Source: Methanobacteriota archaeon (GTDB lineage Archaea; Halobacteriota; Methanosarcinia; Methanosarcinales; Methanosarcinaceae). Taken from it: a stretch of 64,000 bases of DNA. A program made the position numbers and the translations under genes. The DNA lies in assembly GCA_023399215.1 (NCBI GenBank), contig JAEWQJ010000022.1:62001-126000 (forward strand), written 5' to 3'. Positions within the stretch are counted from its first letter, which is position 1; every line of letters begins with the position of its first letter. Shown piece after piece: positions 17,620 to 25,258 of this stretch. The notes below the pieces were generated by a model. The model was not told where the DNA came from. It searched no databases and was given only the letters and a program-made list of their open reading frames with translations.

Positions 17620-18408
17620 TCACCAGTATACCAGATAATTAAATAGCTCGTCAACTTCCTCTTGATATTCTTCAAAAAAACTGTAGTTCTTTACAAGATA
17701 GCCCTCAGCAGGGAGATCTTCAAGATACCCGTACCAGTAGACAACCATACCTTCTCCGAAAATCTCTGCATATTCCCGAAACTGTTTCTTTGAATAGTGC
17801 TCGTGTTCGAAGTAGTCCCCAAAAAGCGCTTTGCTTTCAATCCAGTTGATCATAAGATTGTCTATGCGTATAGGATTTTCCAGGACAAAATCAGGAGTCT
17901 TGCCTTCTCCCTTAGCCCGAATGTCTGCTTCGGTACAATACGGAATTTCCCTATCATCAAGCCACTTCTGGATAACTGCTTCTCCCATCTCACCTTTCTT
18001 ACACTGCATCTCATGGGCATGAGGCGAAAAGAAGTGATCGACATCAAGAGCTTTTTTGACTTCCTTTTGAAGACGGCGGTTTTCGATTAAATCCACATTT
18101 TTGAAAAGCCAGTTTATATTTTTCTTGGAAATTTGACAATTCTTCATAATAAGGGATGCCATAAGAGTAGGAGGAAAGCCTGTGTATTCCGCAAGATCAA
18201 GAATAGTGCGTCCCTGTTTCCATTTTAAAAAAAGTTCATTTTCTCTTGAATAAACTTTTCTGTGTTTGAACCGAGTCTTTTTTACGACTTTCTGATTGAG
18301 AATTGTTGCAAGCACACCTACGGGTTTGGAATATTCCTCCGAAAGGCGAAAAACATCTTTAAAGTCATGCAGTGAGCTGTAGATTGTCTGGTATGTCTGA
18401 CGGTCCAT
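17620..18408 (-). CDS. TPD-motif (CDIN1/C15orf41-like) PD-(D/E)XK nuclease
   Basis: 262 aa. Residues 1-125 are helical with helix-turn-helix-like stretches (for example TILDLAEYTGFPPTLMASLIM at about 68-88). The C-terminal half has a PD-(D/E)XK nuclease layout: KGEMGEAVIQKWL with a likely Glu near 140-143, T171-P-D173, and E191-S-K193. The TPD motif with a helical front half marks the family of human CDIN1 (the codanin-1 partner mutated in dyserythropoietic anaemia type I), which has archaeal members. A nuclease role is predicted, not shown. It is convergent with rad50, which suggests but does not prove a repair link. No strong ribosome site. Confidence 0.8.
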   Translation of the reverse strand: MDRQTYQTIYSSLHDFKDVFRLSEEYSKPVGVLATILNQKVVKKTRFKHRKVYSRENELFLKWKQGRTILDLAEYTGFPPTLMASLIMKNCQISKKNINWLFKNVDLIENRRLQKEVKKALDVDHFFSPHAHEMQCKKGEMGEAVIQKWLDDREIPYCTEADIRAKGEGKTPDFVLENPIRIDNLMINWIESKALFGDYFEHEHYSKKQFREYAEIFGEGMVVYWYGYLEDLPAEGYLVKNYSFFEEYQEEVDELFNYLVYW

Positions 18409-18591
18409 CCTGAATCATCGTATCCTTTTTTGTTTCCTTCCCGAGCACGCAAAATAAAAGTTAAGTAGCATAAGTTAAGCAGCATAGTTAAACAGCATGA
18501 AAAATGAGAATCTTATGATATCAAAATTCTCTCTCAGAAGTACAGTTGATTTTCCCATAACTCCTTCTATATTCATGAATTATAATCATAT

Positions 18592-18636
18592 CAACGTCTT
18601 AAAACCCAACGTCTTAAAACCCAACGTCTTAAAACC
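18592..18636. repeat. Three tandem copies of a 15-bp unit
   Basis: CAACGTCTTAAAACC three times without a mismatch, in the gap 18409-18847. Nothing else is recognised in that gap. Confidence 0.95.
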
Positions 18637-18847
18637 ATGAACAATCGGTTTTATAAAGGAGTCAAGAAAGTTCACTTCAGGAACGCCGGAGTAAAGATAA
18701 TATAATTTATTTCTTCAAGGGTAAGAAACCCTGTCCGGAACTTCTGCCTGTATGTCTGAGCTATTTCTTCGAGCTGAGGGCTGTTAACTGCCAAGCCTAT
18801 TTAAATAAGGATTGAGCGAAAAACAGCCAGTTTCGGACTGAAGGCGG

Positions 18848-19558
18848 TTAACTCCAGAAATCCTCATCATAAGTTTCAGGAAGGTCTATTTCCATCGCTT
18901 TATCAAGCTTTTTACGCTTTTCCTTATTCTCAGCGGACTTTATTACTTTTTCCTCTCTCCCTGGCAGGCACGAATCATCTTTTTTATCATTATTAAAAGG
19001 TGCAAAGATCGTCGTGTGCTTATCTCTTGAAATGATTTTTTCCGAAGCCTTTGGCTTTTCCTGGAATTTTGGTTCAATTTTTGCATGTATAACCGGGTTC
19101 TGTTCAACCGGCTCAATTTTCAATCCGGATTCCAGCCTTATAGAGGCTTTCTCAGCATCGCTGGGAGCATATCTTTGCCTTTCTTCATGGTTTCCCTCAA
19201 GCTTCGGGTCAGGCTTCTTTACATCTGTTTCCTGGAAGTACCGGTGCTTAGAAAGTTTTTCTTCGTTTATTTCAACAGATTCGTCCGAAGATTTATTTGT
19301 GAGCCTTGAAGGGGTCCAGTCTCCGTGTTCAGAGACATCTTTTCTTTTAGAAAGCGGCTGCCTTCCTAGTTTCCGGAAAGTATCTTCAGCATAGGTATCC
19401 TTTTTACGGCCAGCTTTTCCGGATTTAATTTTACTTGTTGTACTGTAACCTATAAGGCAGGTGGGTTCTCTTGATCTCCACTCAAGGCAGAAGAGGTGGC
19501 ACTCCCGCCCTTTACATGTCTGACTTTCATCAAGTGGACAGACTTCTGGAAGAGTCAT
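18848..19558 (-). CDS. Cys-cluster protein with long disordered tail
   Basis: 236 aa, function not recognised. The N-terminus carries five cysteines, C7, C15, C20, C24 and C34 (CPLDESQTCKGRECHLFC and on), with His21, a possible zinc or iron-sulfur site. Residues 45-215 are charged, low in hydrophobics and probably disordered. The protein ends in a short acidic-aromatic tail (PETYDEDFWS) that looks conserved or peptide-binding. It lies 60 bp downstream of prs on the same strand and may share its transcript. No Shine-Dalgarno; possibly leaderless. A bridging or adaptor role is conceivable but speculative. Confidence 0.7.
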   Translation of the reverse strand: MTLPEVCPLDESQTCKGRECHLFCLEWRSREPTCLIGYSTTSKIKSGKAGRKKDTYAEDTFRKLGRQPLSKRKDVSEHGDWTPSRLTNKSSDESVEINEEKLSKHRYFQETDVKKPDPKLEGNHEERQRYAPSDAEKASIRLESGLKIEPVEQNPVIHAKIEPKFQEKPKASEKIISRDKHTTIFAPFNNDKKDDSCLPGREEKVIKSAENKEKRKKLDKAMEIDLPETYDEDFWS

Positions 19559-19618
19559 AATACTAGAAACAACAGAACATAAAAAATAGTTAACGGTAAT
19601 AAAATTAAACTATTTTAA

Positions 19619-20470
19619 TCAGAGCCCTTTAAGGGCATCTGCAATAAGAGGAGCAACGCTCAACCTGCTCTCTGCTCTTTCAAGGGTATCGGTTCCGAGA
19701 ATGTCCTTTACGCCCGCATTGAAGAGTCTTAAAACTGCGTTCCTTGCAAGTACAGGATGTACACAGGCAATGTAAACATCTGCTGCTCCCTGGGATCTGA
19801 GCATTTTGATAGATTCTGCCATTGTCCCGCCTGTTGCAATCATATCGTCTACAAGGACAACATTCCTGCCTGTTACATCGAGATTCTTTGTCTTGATTAC
19901 AACCGTATCCCCACTGAGTCTCGTTTTCTCCAGGTGATCATAATCAAAGCCCAGACCTGAGGAGACGTTCTTTACAAGCCCTTCAGCTCCCGAATCCGGA
20001 GCAAGCAGAAGTGGATTTTCCAGGTTAAGCCCTGCAATATACTCCCCAACAAGTTTAGCTGCCTCAAGGTTTTCCGCAGGACCAGGGAAGTGTTCAAGCA
20101 CACTTTTTTCGTGGATGTTTATCGTAAAAACGCGGTCAGCCCTGATACAGCGGGCAATTGCGCGGGCACTGATCGGTTCTCCGAGCTTGAATTTCTTGTC
20201 CTGTCTGGCATATCCCATGTAAGGAATCACGACATTGAGCTCTTTTGCTCCTTCACAAGCATCGATCAGCTGGAGCAGAGAAACAAGATCAGAATCAGTG
20301 GGCGTACTCTGAATAAGGGTCACACACTCATTTTCGGTTTCTTCTGCGATTCGGAGATAAAGTTCCCCATCAGGAAATCGATTAAACTCTGAAAGTACAG
20401 GCTCTATCCCTAAAGCCCGGGCAGTGCGGCTGGCAAGTAATTGTGATGCTGGTCCACCTATAATCTTCAA
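19619..20470 (-). CDS. prs: Ribose-phosphate pyrophosphokinase
   Basis: Makes PRPP from ribose 5-phosphate and ATP for nucleotide, histidine and methanopterin precursor synthesis. 283 aa, the short archaeal form. Seen: FPDGELYLRI near the N-terminus (nucleotide-contacting loop), the catalytic YARQDK region at about 87-92, and the PRPP-binding VVLVDDMIATGGT in the C-terminal domain. The start MKIIGGPAS fits the family. Same orientation as moaC upstream and the Cys-cluster gene downstream. Confidence 0.95.
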   Translation of the reverse strand: MKIIGGPASQLLASRTARALGIEPVLSEFNRFPDGELYLRIAEETENECVTLIQSTPTDSDLVSLLQLIDACEGAKELNVVIPYMGYARQDKKFKLGEPISARAIARCIRADRVFTINIHEKSVLEHFPGPAENLEAAKLVGEYIAGLNLENPLLLAPDSGAEGLVKNVSSGLGFDYDHLEKTRLSGDTVVIKTKNLDVTGRNVVLVDDMIATGGTMAESIKMLRSQGAADVYIACVHPVLARNAVLRLFNAGVKDILGTDTLERAESRLSVAPLIADALKGL

Positions 20471-20545
20471 GATATATACCTCAGTCTGCGGTCTTGATAT
20501 ATCCCATCCTTTAAAAAGCTTATTTATTATGGGTTACCCTGAGCT

Positions 20546-21013
20546 TTACCCTTTGAGCTTTTCGAGCACCCTGATATTTTGTATTGAAGTATGTGGATAA
20601 TTTCCACTCTCATCTTTTTCCACTGATTTCACCATATCCCAGATTGTCAGCAACGCTGCCGAAACCCCTGTGAGGGCTTCCATTTCAACTCCTGTTTTCC
20701 CGACCGTCCGGACCTCTACCTCTGCTGAAATCATCCCTTTGCTAATCTCGAAATCCACATCTATGGCAGTGATAGGGATCTGGTGGCACATTGGGATTAT
20801 TTCGGGGGTCTTTTTAATCGCAAGCATGGCAGCAACCCGCGCAGTTGCAAGCACGTTTCCTTTTTCCACGTTTCCGGTTTGTATCCTCTCTATAGTCTCC
20901 CCGGAAAGTATAATTTCCCCTGCAGCCCGCGCCAATCTAGGAACCTCACACTTTTCGCTGATATCTACCATATGCGCTCTGCCGGACTCAATATGAGTAA
21001 ATTGCTTTTCCAC
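20546..21013 (-). CDS. moaC: Cyclic pyranopterin monophosphate synthase MoaC
   Basis: Second step of molybdenum/tungsten cofactor synthesis, needed here for formylmethanofuran dehydrogenase. Conserved PMCHQIPI, GKTGVEMEALTGVSAALL and WDMVKS are all present. 155 aa from a GTG at 21013, which sits about 27 bp from the centre of TTATATAT (21036-21043) and close behind GGTGAT. An ATG at 21037 overlaps that TATA box and would not be transcribed from it, so GTG is preferred. Confidence 0.92.
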   Translation of the reverse strand: MEKQFTHIESGRAHMVDISEKCEVPRLARAAGEIILSGETIERIQTGNVEKGNVLATARVAAMLAIKKTPEIIPMCHQIPITAIDVDFEISKGMISAEVEVRTVGKTGVEMEALTGVSAALLTIWDMVKSVEKDESGNYPHTSIQNIRVLEKLKG

Positions 21014-21035
21014 AAAATCACCACGTTTTTCGTAC

Positions 21036-21043
21036 ATATATAA
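21036..21043 (-). promoter_or_regulatory. TATA box of moaC
   Basis: TTATATAT on the minus strand, about 27 bp from the GTG start at 21013. This implies a leaderless or nearly leaderless transcript. Confidence 0.5.
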
Positions 21044-21225
21044 CCTTGATTTATCTGGTTTGAGCCAGTCTAGCTATCAATTCCCTTTTTTCTAAAATTT
21101 CAGTACTTATTTTAGACATTTCAATATATTATAGGTGTTTTTGGCATTTCGATATCTTTTTCTGACATTCTAATGCCTTCCTGGCATTTTATGCTTTTTG
21201 ACATTTCAACACATATTTTTTTGGA

Positions 21226-21411
21226 TCAGTCGATTCTGATTTGCTTTCTTTGTGAATAGTCTTCAATTACTTTATCCAGCTCTTCCCTAAGTCCTCTGGC
21301 TTCTTCAAGGTTGAGTTTTATGACCTGTTCGTCTTCCCCGTGAAAAATTGTAAATCTTATCCGGTTTCTTTCAATTTTCAGCTCGATTTTCCTTTCAATT
21401 TCATGTACCAT
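21226..21411 (-). CDS. Small conserved-looking protein of unknown function
   Basis: 61 aa, highly charged. Two predicted beta strands (KIELKIERNRIRFTIF) are followed by a helix (LNLEEARGLREELDKVIEDY), a compact beta-beta-alpha layout. GGGGAGG about 9 nt upstream of the ATG is a very strong ribosome site, which supports expression. It lies between nnr and moaC on the same strand. Family not recognised. Confidence 0.72.
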   Translation of the reverse strand: MVHEIERKIELKIERNRIRFTIFHGEDEQVIKLNLEEARGLREELDKVIEDYSQRKQIRID

Positions 21412-21488
21412 ATGAATTGCCTCCCCATTAGCAAATTTACAGTATTTTACACTTAGACTTTACTCTATCTCTTTTACCCAGTCTTATT

Positions 21489-22997
21489 TTACCCTATCTC
21501 AGCCGTTTTAATTATTTCAGGAATTTTCTCCAGAACATCCGTTGCAAGCAGCCCGTTTCCTGCCTTCTCAAAAGCCAGATCCCCGGCTGCCCCATTGATA
21601 TGTGCAGCACAGGCTGCCGCGAGGAATGCGGGATTTCTGGAAAAAAGCGATCCTGTAAGCCCTGCAAGGACATCTCCTGTGCCTCCAACGGTCATGCCCG
21701 GGTTTCCTGTCCTGTTCAGCAGGGTCTGCTTTCCGTCCGAGATAATATCGATTTTTCCTTTGAGAAGTGTTACAACCCCTTTTTCCTCCGAAAACTCCCT
21801 GACGGCTTTAATACGGGATTCCAAGCTCTCAGGAGTTTCAACATTTCTCAGGCGGGCAAATTCTCCGGCATGCGGGGTTACTATCAGTTCGCAGTTGCCT
21901 GCAAGGCTTTCAAAAATAGCGCCTGAGAGAGCTGAGAGGGCATCGGCATCAAGAACCGCTTTCCTGCAAAAAGGCAGGATTTTTCGGACGGCTTCCAGGG
22001 TTTCTGTCGCTCTCCCGAGTCCCATCCCCATCACAACTACATCATGGGAATTTATAGGGTCCATAAGGATTGAAAGATCTTCAGGGCAGAGGACATTTGA
22101 AGAAAGTTTTCGGACAATAAGATTTGGAGAATATGATGCCACTATTTCGGCTACAGGTTCTGGAACTGCTACGGTTACAAGGTCTGCTCCAGCTTTAAGG
22201 GCTGAAAGGGACGCAAGGGCCGGAGCTCCTGAATACGGACCTCCTCCTATAACGAGGATTTTTCCGGAATCGCCCTTGTGTTCACCAGATTCCCGCCTGC
22301 GCAGCATCATAAGGTCTCCGGGACCAACATACTGTTCGGCGTCGACACAGATTCCAATGTCTGCAACCTTTATCATGCCAGTGTATTCTTTTGCCTTCTC
22401 GCTCAAAAGCCCGGTTTTCATATGGTGAAAAGTAACAGTAAGCCCTGCATGCACAGCTTTTTCAAAATCTCCACCATCAGGGTCAAGTCCTGAGGGAATG
22501 TCAACTGAGATTACGGTTTTTCCGGCTTTTCCTTCCCGGTTTATAAAGTCGATAGCCTTTGATTCAGGCTCTCTGAGCTTTCCCCTTATCCCGGTTCCGA
22601 ATACTGCATCTACGAGCAGATCAGCTTCCCGAAACGATTCTGAAGCCGAAGCTTCAAACTGGCTTGAGTCCGTTATTTCGAGCACATCAACACGGCTGAA
22701 CTTCAGAAGGGAAAAGTTATGGAGAGCTTCTTTCGTTCTTATATCCCTGGCTTTTCCCAGAAGCATTACCTTTACAGTGTATCCTGAAGAGCCTGCAAGA
22801 TGTCTGGCTGCAACAAAAGCATCTCCTCCGTTGTTTCCCCTGCCTGCAAGAAAAAGTACCCTACCGCTTTCAAGCCTTTCCCGTATGTGCTGTGCAATAA
22901 CGACCCCTGCATTTTCCATTAACTGGACAGGTAGAAGCCCAAGGCATTCACAATTTCGGTCTATCGCTTTCATCCTCAAAGAATTAATGCACTTCAT
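21489..22997 (-). CDS. nnr: Bifunctional NAD(P)H-hydrate epimerase / ADP-dependent dehydratase
   Basis: Repairs hydrated NAD(P)H. 502 aa with both domains. The N-terminal epimerase (YjeF_N, 1-215) has LAGRGNNGGDAFVAARHL and the VDAVFGTG loop. The C-terminal ribokinase-like dehydratase (YjeF_C, about 235-500) has VIGGGPYSGAPALA, VMGMGLGR, LDADAL, TPHAGEF and the catalytic-loop GGTGDVLAGL. The length matches archaeal and bacterial fusions. Divergent from the TrkA-N/DHH gene. Confidence 0.95.
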   Translation of the reverse strand: MKCINSLRMKAIDRNCECLGLLPVQLMENAGVVIAQHIRERLESGRVLFLAGRGNNGGDAFVAARHLAGSSGYTVKVMLLGKARDIRTKEALHNFSLLKFSRVDVLEITDSSQFEASASESFREADLLVDAVFGTGIRGKLREPESKAIDFINREGKAGKTVISVDIPSGLDPDGGDFEKAVHAGLTVTFHHMKTGLLSEKAKEYTGMIKVADIGICVDAEQYVGPGDLMMLRRRESGEHKGDSGKILVIGGGPYSGAPALASLSALKAGADLVTVAVPEPVAEIVASYSPNLIVRKLSSNVLCPEDLSILMDPINSHDVVVMGMGLGRATETLEAVRKILPFCRKAVLDADALSALSGAIFESLAGNCELIVTPHAGEFARLRNVETPESLESRIKAVREFSEEKGVVTLLKGKIDIISDGKQTLLNRTGNPGMTVGGTGDVLAGLTGSLFSRNPAFLAAACAAHINGAAGDLAFEKAGNGLLATDVLEKIPEIIKTAEIG

Positions 22998-23207
22998 AAC
23001 TATTACCTGCCGGACTATCTCATATGATTCCTGTTGCCCATTTAAACTTTCAAATCAATTATGCAAGCCTGAATTCTCTGACTCATATGAATTCTCTGGC
23101 TTATAGATTATAGTAGAAATTGTTATATATCTCCAGAACAATTGAGGGAATTTATTTCTTATATTTCTACACCGAGGAAAACCTATTTGATGTTATTAAG
23201 TATATAT

Positions 23208-23243
23208 GTTACATTCCAATATAACGTTACATTTCAATATAAC
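23208..23243. repeat. Two tandem 18-bp copies in a divergent promoter region
   Basis: GTTACATTYCAATATAAC at 23208-23225 and 23226-23243, with a third partial echo (CATTCCAATATGAC) after 23253. The gap 22998-23499 separates divergent nnr and the DHH gene, so these could be regulator sites. Confidence 0.75.
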
Positions 23244-23499
23244 ATAATATACCATTCCAATATGACAAATATATCGGAATTTTTGAGTTTCTATAAAAGC
23301 ATATTATTTCTTTAAGAGCACGACGTATAAAACGCAGTTTCATAAGTGTGTCTAATCAGCAAGAAAAACAGTCCAAAAAGAACTACAGTTAGCCTTACAA
23401 TTAACTAACTGCAGTAAAATGTGAATAGGCAGGATTCTGATCAAATGTTTGCTTTCCTTTACATGTGTCTGGACTTATATAAAACAGGGAGGACTATTT

Positions 23500-24966
23500 T
23501 TGCTTAACTTATCAAAAGATGCGGATAGCAATCTTAAAAGTACAGTCAAACCCAGATACCTTGTTCTGGGCAGTGGAAGTGTTGGTTTTGCGCTTGCAAA
23601 AGAGCTCAGGGAAAGCAATAAGCTCGTGATTATTGTAGACAAAGACGAAGCTAAGGTCGAGACTCTCAGGGAGGAAGGCTTTGAAGCGATTGTAGGGGAT
23701 ATCTCCGACCCTGAGCTTGTCGATAAGATTGACCTTAAGAATGTCGTTGTTATACTTTTCCTGACTTCCAATAACGAGGCTAACAAAAAGGGCATTGAGA
23801 ATTTCAAAAAGGCGGTTAACCCTGATGTTCAGCTCTTTTCCCGGGCCTCAGATATTATCAATAAGGAAAAAATGGAAGACCTTGGGGCAGATTATGTCTT
23901 TATGCCTTCCAAGCTTGTTGCAAGTTCCCTTTCCCGTTCTCTTGAGAGAGCCGAATCGGTCCACAGAGGTAACAGGCTTGCACGGTGGCTGAAGGGGATA
24001 AGGGATAAAAAACTTGCTATTGTAATCCACGATAACCCAGACCCGGATGCTATTTCGAGCGGGCTAGCCCTAAAAGAGATTGCAAAGAGCATCGGGGTTG
24101 AGGCAAGCATCCTCTACCATGGCAGAATAGGGCATCAGGAAAATAAAGCCTTTGTAAACCTGCTTGGGATCGACCTGGGTAAGATGGAAGAGAACGGCCT
24201 CAAAGGCTTTGACAAAATCGCCCTGATAGATTGTTCCATTCCAGGAGTTAACAACATGGTCCCCCCCAACTCGTTTGTGGGTATTGTAATTGACCATCAC
24301 CCCCCAGGAGAAACCGAGATAAAGGCTGAATACATAGATATCCGGCCTAACTTTGGAGCAACGGCTACTATAATGACAAAGTACCTGCAGCAACTCAATA
24401 TCAATATCTCCAAGACACTGGCAACAGCCCTGCTCTATGGAATCCGGACCGATACCCAGGATTTCAAGCGGAAGACCGACCCTGCTGATCTTTCAGCTGC
24501 TTCGTACCTTTACCCCCTTTCAAACCATGGAATCCTGGACCAGCTTGAGCAGCCTTCAATGGCCACTGAAACCCTTGAAGTGCTTGGGGAGGCCATAAGA
24601 AACCGGCAGGTAATGGGAAGTTACCTCCTCTCAAATGTCGGGAACATAAGAGATAGGGATACGCTCCCTCAAGCTGCAGATTACCTCTTGAGCCTTGAAG
24701 GGATCTCTACGACCGTTGTTTTTGGGGTCACTGAAGACCGCATATATATCTCTGGGCGAAGCAACGATATAAGAATTAACCTCGGCGAAGTTATGCGCCA
24801 GGCTTTCGGCGAAGATGCAGGTGGACATGCAAACGCAGCAGGAGCCCAAATCCCCCTTGGTGTTTTCAGCGCTACAAAAGACCGTCAGACGTTACTCAGG
24901 CTGGTTAATGAAGCCGTAGTGAAAAGGTTCCTGAGCGCCGTAGGAGTCGAAAGCGCAGGAGAATGA
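23500..24966 (+). CDS. TrkA-N and DHH/DHHA1 domain protein
   Basis: 488 aa. N-terminal Rossmann TrkA-N/RCK domain (GSGSVGFALAKEL, then IIVDKDE, residues about 20-130). The DHH phosphoesterase follows: HDNPDPDA, LIDCS, IDHHPPGE and TDTQDF, ending in DHHA1 GGHANAAGAQIP. The DHH half resembles nanoRNase and cyclic-dinucleotide phosphodiesterases; the RCK half senses nucleotides in potassium transport. The combination suggests a nucleotide-gated phosphodiesterase, which is inference. The TTG at 23500 is chosen for GGGAGGA six bases upstream; longer in-frame starts lack a ribosome site. Confidence 0.85.
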   Translation: MLNLSKDADSNLKSTVKPRYLVLGSGSVGFALAKELRESNKLVIIVDKDEAKVETLREEGFEAIVGDISDPELVDKIDLKNVVVILFLTSNNEANKKGIENFKKAVNPDVQLFSRASDIINKEKMEDLGADYVFMPSKLVASSLSRSLERAESVHRGNRLARWLKGIRDKKLAIVIHDNPDPDAISSGLALKEIAKSIGVEASILYHGRIGHQENKAFVNLLGIDLGKMEENGLKGFDKIALIDCSIPGVNNMVPPNSFVGIVIDHHPPGETEIKAEYIDIRPNFGATATIMTKYLQQLNINISKTLATALLYGIRTDTQDFKRKTDPADLSAASYLYPLSNHGILDQLEQPSMATETLEVLGEAIRNRQVMGSYLLSNVGNIRDRDTLPQAADYLLSLEGISTTVVFGVTEDRIYISGRSNDIRINLGEVMRQAFGEDAGGHANAAGAQIPLGVFSATKDRQTLLRLVNEAVVKRFLSAVGVESAGE

Positions 24967-25037
24967 AACCTTCAAGGTTTTTGGCACTAGCCCCATTACT
25001 GAAGTTGTCTTCCTGAATATTGAAGAAAAACCGATTT

Positions 25038-25142
25038 GAGAAATAATAATTCGAAAAATAATAATTCGAAAAATAATAATTTGAGAAATAATAATTCGAG
25101 AAATAATAATTCGAGAAATAATAATTCGAGAAGTAATAAAAG
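25038..25142. repeat. Seven tandem copies of a 15-bp unit
   Basis: GAGAAATAATAATTC repeated six times with minor changes plus one decayed copy, between the convergent DHH gene and aglB. On the minus strand it reads as repeats of Phe-Ser-Asn-Tyr-Tyr, which I take as chance. Confidence 0.92.
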
Positions 25143-25258
25143 AAAGAGGAAAAAGAGAATGAAAAGAGTTCTGTTTCTCTTTTCATATTTTAAAAGGCTT
25201 TAATTTCTGTTTTCATTTAAAAAATCCGGATCAGGAACTCCTGAGATTCAGGAACTCC

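Noticed and set aside
21595..22428. 277-codon plus-strand ORF opposite nnr
   Set aside because: Antisense shadow of a conserved enzyme gene with intact motifs; the composition is Ser/Pro/Ala-rich as expected from reverse reading.
24905..25186. Minus-strand ORF with Phe-Ser-Asn-Tyr-Tyr repeats
   Set aside because: It is produced by the 15-bp tandem repeat, which happens to be a multiple of three; it also overlaps the end of the DHH gene and lacks a start signal.
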